A DNA stretch of 62,860 bases from a virus (IMGVR_UViG_3300009419_001029:1-62860); one strand, 5' to 3'. Shown: positions 17,079 to 25,378, numbered from the stretch's first letter. Made by a program: numbers and translations. The notes: a model not told the origin generated them from the letters alone.

Positions 17079-18270
17079 ACTATTTTATTGCGGCCTCGAG
17101 CCGTACAAAGCAAGGTATACTCTACAGTTACAAGACTGGAATGAAAGTGTATTCAAACGCAGAGGCATCAACTATGTTATTGTCCCAGGTGAAACACTAA
17201 GTAATGACCAAGCTATTGTAACTGGTCAAGTATTAGATGCACATGGAAGAACATACTTTGGTATGAGTCAACTAATGAATCTAGTTAAGATGATGAAACA
17301 GGGCGATGTAGGCGCAGGTGATATAGTTTATTTTGAAGATATGTTTCAGCCGGGAATTGAATCATTACCCTACATTATGAAACAGATTCCAATCACAAGT
17401 CGTCCTAAGATTTATGTTCGTTGTCTAGCACAAAGTATTGACCCTGATGACTTTGTTCATGTCTGGGGCATGAGCGAATTCATGGGTCACTATGAAAAGA
17501 TGGTTGACTCATTCGTTGATGGTGTACTTGCTAGTAACGAAGAAATGGTTATGCATATGAAGATTGCAGGCTGGAAGGCACCAATCTACAATATCTCAGG
17601 TCTTGCATTTGGTAAAGAAGAAGTACGTGGTCGTATCAACAATAACATCAAGCCGTTTAATGAACGACCAATGCGTATTGCATTCAGTGCTCGTTGGGAT
17701 CAAGAAAAGCAACCTGACTTTTATATGGATGTGATTGAAGAATTCTACAACCGGTATGGTATGAAGGATCGTCATGGTGTATATCGTGGTGTAGAATTCT
17801 GCGTATTCAGTGGTAGTAAATTGAAAAGCAATAACGACAGTTATATGAAGCGTACAGAAGATATGCAAAAACGTGGGTTGTTAAAGATTCACGAAGACCT
17901 AGATAAAAATGCATACTATGAGTTATTGAATGATACTAGAGTATTGTTCAACTGTGCATTACAAGATTGGGTTAGTAATACAGTTAGTGAAGCAGACGCA
18001 TTAGGTTGTAATGTATTATATCCAGCATATCGCAGTTTCCCAGAAACATTTGCGAATGATTATACAAGAATGTATGCGCCCTGGAGTGTTGAAGATGCAG
18101 CAATTAAGTTGTATAATATGTTACATCAGCCGCATATGAATCAAGGTAAGATAAGTGATTGGACTGATGGTACAATCGATAGAATTTGTGATATTTTAGA
18201 AGGCAACGGACAACAATGGTTGCGTATGGATTCTGATTATCGCAAACACACTAGAGAAAGCAAATACTAA
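17071..18270 (+). CDS. Glycosyltransferase, GT-B (GT4-like)
   Basis: 399 residues. The C-terminal half has the GT-B nucleotide-sugar domain: MRIAFSARWDQEKQPDFYMDVI, a beta-alpha region with FCVFSGSK, and VSNTVSEADALGCNVLYPAYRSFPE, which places the family's donor-binding acid. It probably uses the NDP-sugar from the gene before, with which it overlaps by eight bases. Targets could be modified DNA bases, virion proteins or a host glycan; not determined. Confidence 0.75.
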   Translation: MHKLFYCGLEPYKARYTLQLQDWNESVFKRRGINYVIVPGETLSNDQAIVTGQVLDAHGRTYFGMSQLMNLVKMMKQGDVGAGDIVYFEDMFQPGIESLPYIMKQIPITSRPKIYVRCLAQSIDPDDFVHVWGMSEFMGHYEKMVDSFVDGVLASNEEMVMHMKIAGWKAPIYNISGLAFGKEEVRGRINNNIKPFNERPMRIAFSARWDQEKQPDFYMDVIEEFYNRYGMKDRHGVYRGVEFCVFSGSKLKSNNDSYMKRTEDMQKRGLLKIHEDLDKNAYYELLNDTRVLFNCALQDWVSNTVSEADALGCNVLYPAYRSFPETFANDYTRMYAPWSVEDAAIKLYNMLHQPHMNQGKISDWTDGTIDRICDILEGNGQQWLRMDSDYRKHTRESKY

Positions 18271-18271
18271 A

Positions 18272-18688
18272 ATGACAACATGGACATTAAAAACATTGCA
18301 CAAAAAGAGTGCAGTTGAAAAACAGTTCTGGCATAAAGATAGTGTAACTATCATCCGTTATGAAGGTTATCGTTGGTGCGAATTCTATTGCGAAAGTGAC
18401 GAACAACCTGATATTGATTTAGATAACCCTGACGGATACAATCTAAGCGATAGCGACTATGATTGGGAATTAGTAAGTATGGACGACGGATGTTGGGCTG
18501 AATGGGAATATCCAGATAGCGTAACAGAAGAAGAACAAGAAGAAATTGAAAATGCCTGGGAAGAAGATTTCTTTGAGGGCATGGAAGAATTAGGATGGAG
18601 TAATAATGATACAGAATACATCTTACAAGGTCCGTTAGAATTATCAGATGAAGATGGTAATGTAGTAGAGTCTGGTAACACAGATTAA
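18272..18688 (+). CDS. Very acidic protein, 138 residues
   Basis: Rich in Asp, Glu and Trp, with SVTEEEQEEIENAWEEDFF. The C-terminal part resembles the protein at 46133-46759 (TEEEKEQIENYWNDG), so the two are probable paralogues. Strong negative charge is typical of DNA-mimic or protein-binding phage inhibitors, but no function is shown. It follows the glycosyltransferase by one base. Confidence 0.65.
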   Translation: MTTWTLKTLHKKSAVEKQFWHKDSVTIIRYEGYRWCEFYCESDEQPDIDLDNPDGYNLSDSDYDWELVSMDDGCWAEWEYPDSVTEEEQEEIENAWEEDFFEGMEELGWSNNDTEYILQGPLELSDEDGNVVESGNTD

Positions 18689-18712
18689 TGTTCATTTCAA
18701 AAGGAGAATATA

Positions 18713-18907
18713 ATGAGCGCACATAATGATATCGAAACACAATTGGCAGCATACAATGCTGAGAACACTAAGTTTGTTGCAGGTAACGCGGCTGCAGGCA
18801 CACGTGCCCGTAAAGCACTTGCAGAACTAGCCAAAGCAGTTAAGGCTCGCCGTAATGAGATTACAGCAGAAAAAGCCGCACGTGCAGAAGCAAAAACTAA
18901 GGCTTAA
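18713..18907 (+). CDS. Small basic Ala/Lys-rich protein, histone H1-like
   Basis: 64 residues, helical, with TRARKALAELAKAVKARRNEI, which resembles the repeat of bacterial histone H1-like (Hc1) proteins. It likely binds DNA. It has a good AAGGAG ribosome site. Confidence 0.6.
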   Translation: MSAHNDIETQLAAYNAENTKFVAGNAAAGTRARKALAELAKAVKARRNEITAEKAARAEAKTKA

Positions 18908-18909
18908 TT

Positions 18910-19137
18910 ATGGCTCGCAAGAAAATTCAACTTGCAGAAGTGAGTTCATTGCCGGACCTAGTACAAAAGGGTAGTCACTTAACTGTGACTACTTATCCTG
19001 ATGGTCGCACTGAATTAGAATGGGATGATGCTGCCCTATTGAATGATGTAAGAGAAGCGATTAAAAGTGCTGAACTTACAAACATGAAGCCTGCAGTTAA
19101 GGCTAAATCAAAAAAATCAGTTGCTAAAGCAAAGTGA
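18910..19137 (+). CDS. Hypothetical protein with basic tail, 75 residues
   Basis: An acidic-to-neutral N-terminal part (LTVTTYPDGRTELEWDDAALLNDV) and a Lys/Ala/Ser tail (KAKSKKSVAKAK) suited to nucleic acid binding. Two bases after the histone-like gene, so probably co-expressed. Function unknown. Confidence 0.55.
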   Translation: MARKKIQLAEVSSLPDLVQKGSHLTVTTYPDGRTELEWDDAALLNDVREAIKSAELTNMKPAVKAKSKKSVAKAK

Positions 19138-19168
19138 TAAATACTTGTGTTACACAACGGTAACACAA
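19136..19168 (+). promoter_or_regulatory. Late promoter followed by a stem-loop at the transcript start
   Basis: GATAAATA (19136-19143) is followed at once by TTGTGTTAC (19145-19153), a 6-base loop, and GTAACACAA (19160-19168), a perfect 9-bp stem. The stem would form the very 5' end of the folE mRNA. The same layout occurs at 43486 and 61995. Confidence 0.65.
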
Positions 19169-19203
19169 TGTCAAAATAAAACCATCACAAAGGAAGGTTA
19201 TCT

Positions 19204-19884
19204 ATGAGTTATAATAAAACAAAAACTAGTCCTGAGTTAGGATTAAAAGTACACGAACATTTAGTTAAAATGGGAGTTGAAACTCCCACAAAACCTAATA
19301 GCTTAGACCGTAAAGAAAAGATTGATATAATTGAAGGTCATTTTCAAAAGATTATGGAAACATTAGGACTAGACCTAAGTGACGATAGTTTAGAGGAAAC
19401 ACCCAAGCGTTGGGCAAAGATGGCTGTAAACGAAATTTTTTGGGGATTAGACTATGAAGCATTCCCTAAATGTACAACAGTTGACAACAAGATGCAATAT
19501 AACGAAATGGTTGTAGAGCGTAATGTTAATGTTCAATCTAACTGCGAACATCATTTTGTAGTAATCGATGGATTGGCTACTGTAGCTTATGTCCCTAAAC
19601 AAAAAGTTTTAGGGCTTAGTAAGATTAACAGAATAGTAGAATATTTTAGCAAAAGACCTCAGATTCAAGAGAGGTTAACAGAGCAAATTTTTCACACCTT
19701 ACAGTTCATCCTTGATACAGAAGATGTTGCAGTTATGATTGATGCCAAACATTATTGTGTGGCCGCACGTGGGGTAGAAGATACGGGATCTAGTACTGTT
19801 ACATGTCGTTTAGGTGGTGGTTTCAAAACTGATCCAGCGGCACGTAGTGAGTTCTTACAAATCGCTAACAAAGGTTGCAAATGA
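19204..19884 (+). CDS. folE: GTP cyclohydrolase I
   Basis: 226 residues. The zinc site is Cys114, His117 (NCEHHF) and Cys185 ([12 protein letters not shown]); the GTP-binding signature and STVTCRLGG end are intact. FolE converts GTP to dihydroneopterin triphosphate, the first step of both folate and 7-deazaguanine synthesis. With queD and queE nearby, feeding the preQ0 route is likely. The adjacent DfrB-type gene leaves folate as a second use. Late promoter with a 5' stem-loop; AAGGAAGG ribosome site. Confidence 0.95.
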   Translation: MSYNKTKTSPELGLKVHEHLVKMGVETPTKPNSLDRKEKIDIIEGHFQKIMETLGLDLSDDSLEETPKRWAKMAVNEIFWGLDYEAFPKCTTVDNKMQYNEMVVERNVNVQSNCEHHFVVIDGLATVAYVPKQKVLGLSKINRIVEYFSKRPQIQERLTEQIFHTLQFILDTEDVAVMIDAKHYCVAARGVEDTGSSTVTCRLGGGFKTDPAARSEFLQIANKGCK

Positions 19885-20075
19885 AATTTAAACTAGGTGA
19901 TATGGTTAAAAAAGTGTCTGGTTCACAATGGCACGGAAAAGTAGTAGGTACATATTCAACTGAATTAACCCCGGAGGGGTATGCAGTTGAGAGTCATACA
20001 GAAAAAGGTTCTGTGCAAATATATCCAGCAAAGGCTCTTGAACTTTGGGATGGAGCTAATGATGGGATTTCGTAA
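19881..20075 (+). CDS. dfrB: R67-type (DfrB) dihydrofolate reductase homologue
   Basis: 64 residues from ATG 19881 (ATGA overlap with folE). The SH3-like barrel matches plasmid R67 DHFR along its core: [18 protein letters not shown], then [10 protein letters not shown] and [13 protein letters not shown]. The active-site set is kept: Lys11 (R67 Lys32) and Val45-Gln46-Ile47-Tyr48 (R67 VQIY). R67 enzymes act as tetramers around one pore and are not blocked by trimethoprim. The missing long N-terminus of R67 is dispensable in that family. Function as DHFR is inferred; a structural SH3 role is possible. Confidence 0.72.
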   Translation: MKFKLGDMVKKVSGSQWHGKVVGTYSTELTPEGYAVESHTEKGSVQIYPAKALELWDGANDGIS

Positions 20076-20298
20076 ACAAATGGACTACAACAGTGTGCAT
20101 CATCAAATCTATATGTCAGGTGTAGAACTACATAGTAACTACAATGACGGTTTCAATCAGTTTGAAATCAAAAAAGATTTACATCGCATCAAGTGGTTGA
20201 TTGACGAAATTATGTCTGATGCACCCTCATTTGCAGGTGAGGATGAATTCTTAAAAGAACATGATCAGGTAAAGATGTGGCGTACTCTAACGAAATAA
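20062..20298 (+). CDS. Hypothetical protein, 78 residues
   Basis: Best start is ATG 20062, preceded by GGAG; earlier in-frame ATGs exist at 20050 and 20059. Helical with [19 protein letters not shown]. Overlaps the end of the DfrB-type gene and the start of the next. No motif recognised. Confidence 0.5.
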   Translation: MGFRKQMDYNSVHHQIYMSGVELHSNYNDGFNQFEIKKDLHRIKWLIDEIMSDAPSFAGEDEFLKEHDQVKMWRTLTK

Positions 20299-20567
20299 CA
20301 GCAATGCAGGCCTATGCGGAGGAACTTAAGAATAATCCAGTGAAGCTTAGAGCGTTTATGCGTTCGGTTATGGGCCCTGCAAAACGTCTATTAGAAGGTC
20401 ATGAACGTGAACACATGATAACTGTGTTTAGATTATTAGAACCAATGGGCACTAACAATAATCAACGTTCATTTACAGAAGAATATGAACATGCAGGGAA
20501 GAAATACGATGTTACATACTTTGAAGATGAAGTGATAGTAGAAGAAATATTAAAAGATGATATTTAA
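20277..20567 (+). CDS. Hypothetical protein, 96 residues
   Basis: Starts at GTG 20277 (AGGTAAAG upstream) or ATG 20304. Contains MGPAKRLLEGHEREHMITVFRLLE and an acidic end (EVIVEEILKDDI). Overlaps neighbours on both sides, typical of the compact gene run here. Function unknown. Confidence 0.5.
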   Translation: MAYSNEITAMQAYAEELKNNPVKLRAFMRSVMGPAKRLLEGHEREHMITVFRLLEPMGTNNNQRSFTEEYEHAGKKYDVTYFEDEVIVEEILKDDI

Positions 20568-21027
20568 CCATGTTAAAAAACTTAAACAAGAAGGCAAGAG
20601 GATTGGTATCACGTTCTCAACATTCGACATGCTCCACGCAGGACATATCGCAATGCTCAGTGAAGCAAGAAACCATTGCGATTACCTCATTTGTGGACTT
20701 CAAAGCGATCCTACAATTGATCGTCCTGACACTAAAAACAAGCCTGTTCAAAGTATTGTGGAACGTCAAATCCAGTTGGCGGCGTGTCGTTATGTCGATG
20801 AAGTTGTTGTGTACAGCACAGAACAAGACCTCGTTGACCTCTTACTTATACTCCCAGTGGATGTCAGAATTCTTGGTGTCGAATATGCCGATAAGGAATT
20901 CACAGGTAAAAGTGAATGTGAACTCAGATCCATCAGTATTGTCTTTAACGGTAGAGATCACTCCTTTAGTTCCAGTAGCCTACGTAAACGTGTCTATGAT
21001 AGTGAAACCAAAAAGCGAGGTCAATGA
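20557..21027 (+). CDS. Cytidylyltransferase (TagD-like)
   Basis: 156 residues: ITFSTFDMLHAGHIAMLSEA gives the HxGH nucleotide site, LQSDPTIDR follows, and SSSLRKRVYD ends the domain near the expected ISTTxI-type motif. TagD-type enzymes join CTP to glycerol-3-phosphate or related phosphates to give a CDP-activated donor. Third such fold in the window (others at 16320 and in 21323-22117), pointing to an elaborate activated-sugar or polyol pathway. Substrate unknown. Confidence 0.78.
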   Translation: MIFNHVKKLKQEGKRIGITFSTFDMLHAGHIAMLSEARNHCDYLICGLQSDPTIDRPDTKNKPVQSIVERQIQLAACRYVDEVVVYSTEQDLVDLLLILPVDVRILGVEYADKEFTGKSECELRSISIVFNGRDHSFSSSSLRKRVYDSETKKRGQ

Positions 21028-21326
21028 TGAATAATTATAATGACTTTATAAATAGGTTCGGTGTTAAGAATGTTCACGCATCCCGAGATCGTGATTATAG
21101 AACTTTTAACTACCATTATAATCAAACTGCTAGTTATTACGCTGACCGTGAAGAAATTATTGAAATGGAACTTACACGTGATGGGTTTGAACATTTAGTT
21201 AAGTTAGACCGTGAGTATGATCTACTGTGGCAAGGCCAGCGCCATGAAGCACATATGCGTAGACAACACCCAGCAATTGCCGAAGCATATAGTAAATATT
21301 TAATGTTAATGGAGTTATACAGATGA
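21024..21326 (+). CDS. Hypothetical protein, 100 residues
   Basis: Rich in Tyr, His, Asn and Arg (NYHYNQTASYYADREEIIEMEL). ATGA overlaps on both sides place it in the sugar-activation run. No known motif; translational coupling suggests a role with the enzymes beside it. Confidence 0.5.
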   Translation: MMNNYNDFINRFGVKNVHASRDRDYRTFNYHYNQTASYYADREEIIEMELTRDGFEHLVKLDREYDLLWQGQRHEAHMRRQHPAIAEAYSKYLMLMELYR

Positions 21327-22117
21327 AGCGAATTTTAATTATGGGCTTACCCGGATCGGGTAAAACTTATCTAGCACAGTATGTACTAGAACATTTACAA
21401 AATGAAAAGAAACGTGTAGGTTGGCTAAATGCTGATGATGTGCGTAAGAAATACAATGATTGGGATTTTAGTGAGGCGGGACGTATTCGACAAAGTTTAC
21501 GGATGCGTGAACTAGCAGATAACATGACAGATTGTGACTATGTAATATGTGACTTTGTTGCCCCACTGGTTGAAATGCGTAACAACTTCAAAGCAGATTG
21601 GACTGTGTGGGTTGATACAATTGACAAAGGTCGTTACGAAGATACTAACAAAGCATTCATTCCGCCGGATGTATACGACTTTAGGATTACAGAACAACAC
21701 GGTGAAAAATGGGGCGAGTTCATTGCCGCACACATTTATGACAACCGTCGTAGACCAGTGTTTAATTGGCAGAAAGAAACAGTTCAAATGTTGGGACGTT
21801 GGCAACCATGGCATGCAGGACATCGTAAGTTGTTTGAACGTGCAGTTGCTAAGACAGGACAAGTCGTTATTCAAATTAGAGATTGTCAAGGCTGGCAAGA
21901 AAGTAATCCATTTGCTATTGACCAAGTAAAAAGTTTTATCAAGCGTGATTTAGATATGTTGTATCAAGGTCAATATGAAATACAAATTGTCCCAAACATT
22001 GTAAATATTACATATGGACGTGATGTTGGATATAAGATTGAACAAGAAACGTTTGACGATGCAACCCATGCTATATCTGCCACAAAAATCCGAAAAAGTT
22101 TAGGATTTGGTAAATAA
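21323..22117 (+). CDS. P-loop kinase fused to a nucleotidyltransferase
   Basis: 264 residues. The N-terminal part is an adenylylsulfate-kinase-like P-loop enzyme (MGLPGSGKT at about 7-15, WLNADDVRKKYNDWDFS, DFVAPLVEMR). The C-terminal part (from about 155) is a cytidylyltransferase fold (MLGRWQPWHAGHRKLFERA, HxGH; then IRDCQGW and SATKIRKSLG). The fusion suggests phosphorylation and nucleotidyl activation of one small molecule by one protein. It closes a coupled run that begins at 20557. Confidence 0.78.
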   Translation: MKRILIMGLPGSGKTYLAQYVLEHLQNEKKRVGWLNADDVRKKYNDWDFSEAGRIRQSLRMRELADNMTDCDYVICDFVAPLVEMRNNFKADWTVWVDTIDKGRYEDTNKAFIPPDVYDFRITEQHGEKWGEFIAAHIYDNRRRPVFNWQKETVQMLGRWQPWHAGHRKLFERAVAKTGQVVIQIRDCQGWQESNPFAIDQVKSFIKRDLDMLYQGQYEIQIVPNIVNITYGRDVGYKIEQETFDDATHAISATKIRKSLGFGK

Positions 22118-22143
22118 AGATAGCGGTCTTAGGCTCATCCCGC

Positions 22144-22182
22144 TTTACAAACTCTGCTGCCTATGCTATAATATAACATAGG
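22144..22182 (+). promoter_or_regulatory. Sigma70 promoter with inverted repeat over the -10 box
   Basis: TTTACA (22144-22149), 17 bp, TATAAT (22167-22172) with extended TGC. CCTATG (22160-22165) and CATAGG (22177-22182) flank the -10 box symmetrically, as at the tilS promoter. Confidence 0.65.
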
Positions 22183-22190
22183 AGAAAATC

Positions 22191-22673
22191 ATGGCAAACA
22201 AAAAATTCTTTTCAACAAAAACATACAGACAAATAGGTCCTGTAGCATATCGTCAATGGCGTGCTGACAGTCATTGTAACTTAATTCATGGCTATGCTAT
22301 GAGTTTTCACTTTGAGTTTGAAGCTGACACATTAGATGCCCGTAACTGGGTAACTGACTTCGGTGGATTACGCCCACTTAAAGATAAACTAGAAGAATGG
22401 TTTGACCATACATTACTAGTTGCACAAGACGACCCTATGCGTGAACATCTACTAGAATTAGGTCGATTGAAGCTAGCAAAGATTACAGAAGTAGAACGCA
22501 CAGGCTGTGAAGGTATTGCTGACTTTTTGTATGAATATGTTAACACAATCTTCTTGCCTAATTGCGGTAGTGAGGAAGCAAAGCGTGTATGGTGTTGCAA
22601 AGTAGAAGTCCGTGAGACTGATAGTAATATGGCAGGACGTGGTGGTCATAGAGAAGATAGAGAGTTTGCATAA
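22191..22673 (+). CDS. queD: 6-carboxytetrahydropterin synthase
   Basis: 160 residues. SHCNLIHGYAMSFHFEF carries the Cys and zinc region, WVTDFGGLRPLKDKLEEWFDHTLLV matches the DFxxLK...LDH block, and CKVEVRETDSNMA gives the Glu near the pterin. The usual HGH is HGY here, so one zinc ligand must come from elsewhere (the SFHF His is a candidate). It turns dihydroneopterin triphosphate into CPH4, the substrate of QueE. First gene behind its own promoter. Confidence 0.85.
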   Translation: MANKKFFSTKTYRQIGPVAYRQWRADSHCNLIHGYAMSFHFEFEADTLDARNWVTDFGGLRPLKDKLEEWFDHTLLVAQDDPMREHLLELGRLKLAKITEVERTGCEGIADFLYEYVNTIFLPNCGSEEAKRVWCCKVEVRETDSNMAGRGGHREDREFA

Positions 22674-23296
22674 TGTTAGAAACAATTTGCGATACTCTAG
22701 TCGAGGCATATAAACGCAATTGGATTACTAGTCGTGATGGCAATGTAAGTATTCGTCATCACGACCGTGACCATTTTTATATCACTCCAAGTGGTGTGCG
22801 TAAGCAGACGATGCAACCCGATCAGTTTAAAAAAATCAGTATTCACGGCTTACTCTGGCAAGAAGAATTCTATACTGATATCAGTGCTAAACTAAAGCCT
22901 AGTGGAGAGATTCCACTACACTTCGGTTTACAAAGAGCAATGGGTCAGCATAGTAATGACGTTAGAGTAGTAGTTCATTTGCACCCTACCTATTGTGTTG
23001 CGGCTATGCATCGTGGTATTGAGTTAAGTAGGCTTGCTGATGACTTTCCTGAACTAAGTCGCTACACTAGTGTAGCACCTAATGTAGGAGATGTACCACC
23101 TATCAGTCAAGAACTTGCTGACCGTTGTCACGAAAATCTCAAGTTAGATGACTATGGCAACATTGCTTATGACATTGTGGGCATTAAAGGCCACGGTGTC
23201 GTAGCTATAGATACTAGCCCATGGAGGGCTTTTGAACACATTGAACGATTAGAACATATTTGTCAAATCGTATTAGCATCAGGAAAATATGAATAG
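22673..23296 (+). CDS. Class II aldolase/adducin family protein
   Basis: 207 residues with the family's zinc and substrate motifs: ITSRDGNVSIRHHDRDHFYITPSGV, PSGEIPLHFGLQRA, VVHLHPTYCVAAMH (zinc His pair) and GIKGHGVVAID. Relatives cleave or epimerise phosphosugars such as fuculose- or ribulose-phosphate, or are methylthioribulose-phosphate dehydratases. It starts on the last base of queD, so it shares its promoter. Probably supplies the sugar pathway; substrate not determined. Confidence 0.82.
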   Translation: MLETICDTLVEAYKRNWITSRDGNVSIRHHDRDHFYITPSGVRKQTMQPDQFKKISIHGLLWQEEFYTDISAKLKPSGEIPLHFGLQRAMGQHSNDVRVVVHLHPTYCVAAMHRGIELSRLADDFPELSRYTSVAPNVGDVPPISQELADRCHENLKLDDYGNIAYDIVGIKGHGVVAIDTSPWRAFEHIERLEHICQIVLASGKYE

Positions 23297-23480
23297 CTTA
23301 GAAAAAATCTGGGCTAGGGCAACCGGTCATCTAATGGGTAACACAGATGATGACAGGCCTGATGTTCCCATTCTCACATTGCGTGAAGCAAAAATTGCAT
23401 TGTTCCTAAAGACTTTCTGGGTGGTGCTACATGTGATAACATGTTGTTTTATTATAGCAAATACAATTAGACATTGGTAA
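23289..23480 (+). CDS. Small single-pass membrane protein, 63 residues
   Basis: One hydrophobic segment near the C-terminus (IALFLKTFWVVLHVITCCFIIA) after a charged N-terminus. Overlaps the aldolase gene by eight bases. Could act on the host inner membrane; nothing more can be said. Confidence 0.55.
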   Translation: MNSLEKIWARATGHLMGNTDDDRPDVPILTLREAKIALFLKTFWVVLHVITCCFIIANTIRHW

Positions 23481-23483
23481 AAT

Positions 23484-23675
23484 ATGAATAAAAAAATTAA
23501 AGAACTATGGGAGCAATCTGCTCAACGAGATGACATAATGGATGAAGAGCGTTATGAACATTTTGCAGAGTTATTAATTAGAGAATGTGCTAAACCAGTC
23601 AATCATCTTTTTAAACAAGGTGGCGGAACTTGGGGCGAAGTTATTCTTAAACATTTTGATGTAAAGATCAAATGA
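23484..23675 (+). CDS. Small repeated-family protein (MNxxIKEL type)
   Basis: 63 residues: MNKKIKELWEQSAQRDD, then EHFAELLIRECAKPV and LKHFDVKIK. Member of the family found five more times at 45.8-49.5 kb, and the only one outside that cluster. Function unknown. Confidence 0.6.
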   Translation: MNKKIKELWEQSAQRDDIMDEERYEHFAELLIRECAKPVNHLFKQGGGTWGEVILKHFDVKIK

Positions 23676-23681
23676 TAAATA
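23674..23681 (+). promoter_or_regulatory. T4-type late promoter
   Basis: GATAAATA overlapping the previous stop codon, 75 bases before the HNH gene. Confidence 0.5.
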
Positions 23682-23756
23682 ATAAAGGGTGAACGGATTG
23701 ATCCTCCTTCTGTGCCAATACACAGATAGCCCATCTATTACTTATTGGAGTATCTT

Positions 23757-24527
23757 ATGTTGAAGCAAACACTAATTGAAAAGTCCACGGTACCTAATAT
23801 CAGGTATATAGACAGATATATTTCATACATTGAAAAATGTAAACTTATACCAATCTTTGTTTCTTTTGAAAAGCATCATATATTACCTAAATCGTTTGGT
23901 GGTAACAATATTAATAACTTAATAAAACTATCACCGAGACACCACTATATTGCCCATGTTTTACTAGCAAAAGCAACCGGATCTCCTAAAATGATTAAAG
24001 CATTACATAAAATGATGTATTCTAGAACAGGTGATGTTAAAAGAGATTATAAGATTTCTAGTAGAATGTATGAGTATTTGAGAATTGAACATGCTAAAGT
24101 GGTAAGTGCTTATAGTAAAAATACAGTTACTGCTAAACATATGTTTACTAACGAAGTAAAGCGTATACCAAAAAAACTGTTTGACAAGTATAATGGAGTG
24201 TTATATGAGGCAATGGCTAAGGGTAGGAAAGATTCACAAGTGACAATAGAACTTAAAAGAATTGCTAGTAAAAAACCCAGAAAAGTTATACAAGGCACTA
24301 GTGTAAGAAGTTTGGCTGCGTCAAAGTATTCATATATAACACCCAAAGGGTATTGTGAAAATAGCAATGATCTGCTAAACTTATATAGCACTTTTACTAA
24401 AAACACATTAACTGTATTAGAAGATGAGTTTGTGATTAGTCACAAATTCGCCAGTATACACAATGAATTTAAAGATTGTGTGGGTAAAAAATTAAAAGAC
24501 ATTGGATTTACAAGAAAGATAAAATGA
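23757..24527 (+). CDS. HNH endonuclease, probably homing
   Basis: 256 residues from ATG 23757 (TTGGAG upstream). The HNH core is EKHHILPKSFGGNNINNLIKLSPRHHYIAHVLL near the N-terminus. The rest is basic with a region (KHMFTNEVKRIPKKLF, SYITPKGYCEN) like the target-reading domains of phage homing enzymes. It lies between a small gene and queE and has its own late promoter, so it probably arrived as a mobile insertion. ATGA overlap with queE. Confidence 0.75.
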   Translation: MLKQTLIEKSTVPNIRYIDRYISYIEKCKLIPIFVSFEKHHILPKSFGGNNINNLIKLSPRHHYIAHVLLAKATGSPKMIKALHKMMYSRTGDVKRDYKISSRMYEYLRIEHAKVVSAYSKNTVTAKHMFTNEVKRIPKKLFDKYNGVLYEAMAKGRKDSQVTIELKRIASKKPRKVIQGTSVRSLAASKYSYITPKGYCENSNDLLNLYSTFTKNTLTVLEDEFVISHKFASIHNEFKDCVGKKLKDIGFTRKIK

Positions 24528-25378
24528 GCAAGTTACATTATACAGAATTATTCTATAGCATTCAAGGTGAGGGTAGATATACCGGTGTTCCATCCGTGTT
24601 CTTACGAACATTTGGATGTAACTTTAAATGCCGAAATTTTGGCAGAGATAAAGATGATACTTCCGATAATCAAGAAGTAATGAACATTATACAAAATATT
24701 GACAAATATGAAACATTCAAGAGTCTCCCGCTGGTTAGCACAGGGTGCGACAGCTATAGCTCAGTGTATCCTCAATTCAAATCTTTTGTTACTCATTCTG
24801 ATACCGATTCTATTGTTGACAGTATTATGGATATACTTCCTCACAAGCGTTGGATGGATGAACACCTTGTTATTACAGGTGGTGAACCTTTGCTTGGATG
24901 GCAAAGAGCGTATCCTGACTTACTTTCAAACTCGAAAATGACTGCACTGAAAGAGATTACATTTGAAACTAATGGTACACAAGAATTGAGTACAGAGTTC
25001 AAAGAGTTTCTAAACAAATGGAAGATGCATCGTGAAAAGAATGCATTGACATTCAGTGTCAGTCCTAAATTAAGTATCAGTGGTGAGAAGTGGAGTGAAG
25101 CAATTTGTCCTGAAATCATTCGTCAATATGAAAGTATTGGTTTTGTCTATCTTAAGTTTGTTGTAGCAAGTGAAGAAGATGTACAAGAAGCAGAGAAAGC
25201 AGTTAAAGAATTTCGCGCCGGTGGATTCAGAGGTCCTGTATACTTGATGCCATGCGGTGGTGTTGAATCATTGTATAACATGAACGCAAAAAATGTAGCA
25301 ATTGCGGCAATGAATCGTGGCTGGCGTTATAGTGACAGATTACAAGTACCATTGTTTAAAAACGAGTGGGGCACTTGA
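24524..25378 (+). CDS. queE: 7-carboxy-7-deazaguanine synthase (radical SAM)
   Basis: 284 residues: YSIQGEGRYTGVPSVFLR is the QueE N-terminal signature; VITGGEPLLG and ITFETNGTQ are SAM-binding strands; FSVSPKLS follows. The cluster Cys spacing is unusual: GCNFKC gives Cys32 and Cys36, but position 39 is Phe. The third Cys is probably Cys75 in GCDSYSS, after an insert of about 35 residues, since CDS is the normal ending of the CxxxCxxC motif. QueE makes CDG, the step before preQ0. No QueC is in the window. Confidence 0.88.
   Translation: MSKLHYTELFYSIQGEGRYTGVPSVFLRTFGCNFKCRNFGRDKDDTSDNQEVMNIIQNIDKYETFKSLPLVSTGCDSYSSVYPQFKSFVTHSDTDSIVDSIMDILPHKRWMDEHLVITGGEPLLGWQRAYPDLLSNSKMTALKEITFETNGTQELSTEFKEFLNKWKMHREKNALTFSVSPKLSISGEKWSEAICPEIIRQYESIGFVYLKFVVASEEDVQEAEKAVKEFRAGGFRGPVYLMPCGGVESLYNMNAKNVAIAAMNRGWRYSDRLQVPLFKNEWGT

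Noticed and set aside
19136-19203. preQ1 riboswitch in the folE leader
   Set aside because: The leader has a simple 9-bp stem but no preQ1-type pseudoknot sequence (no C-rich loop pairing with an A-rich tail at the start).
22118-22190. tRNA gene in the gap before queD
   Set aside because: No cloverleaf or T-loop sequence was found; the gap is filled by the promoter and inverted repeat. No other tRNA was seen in any gap.
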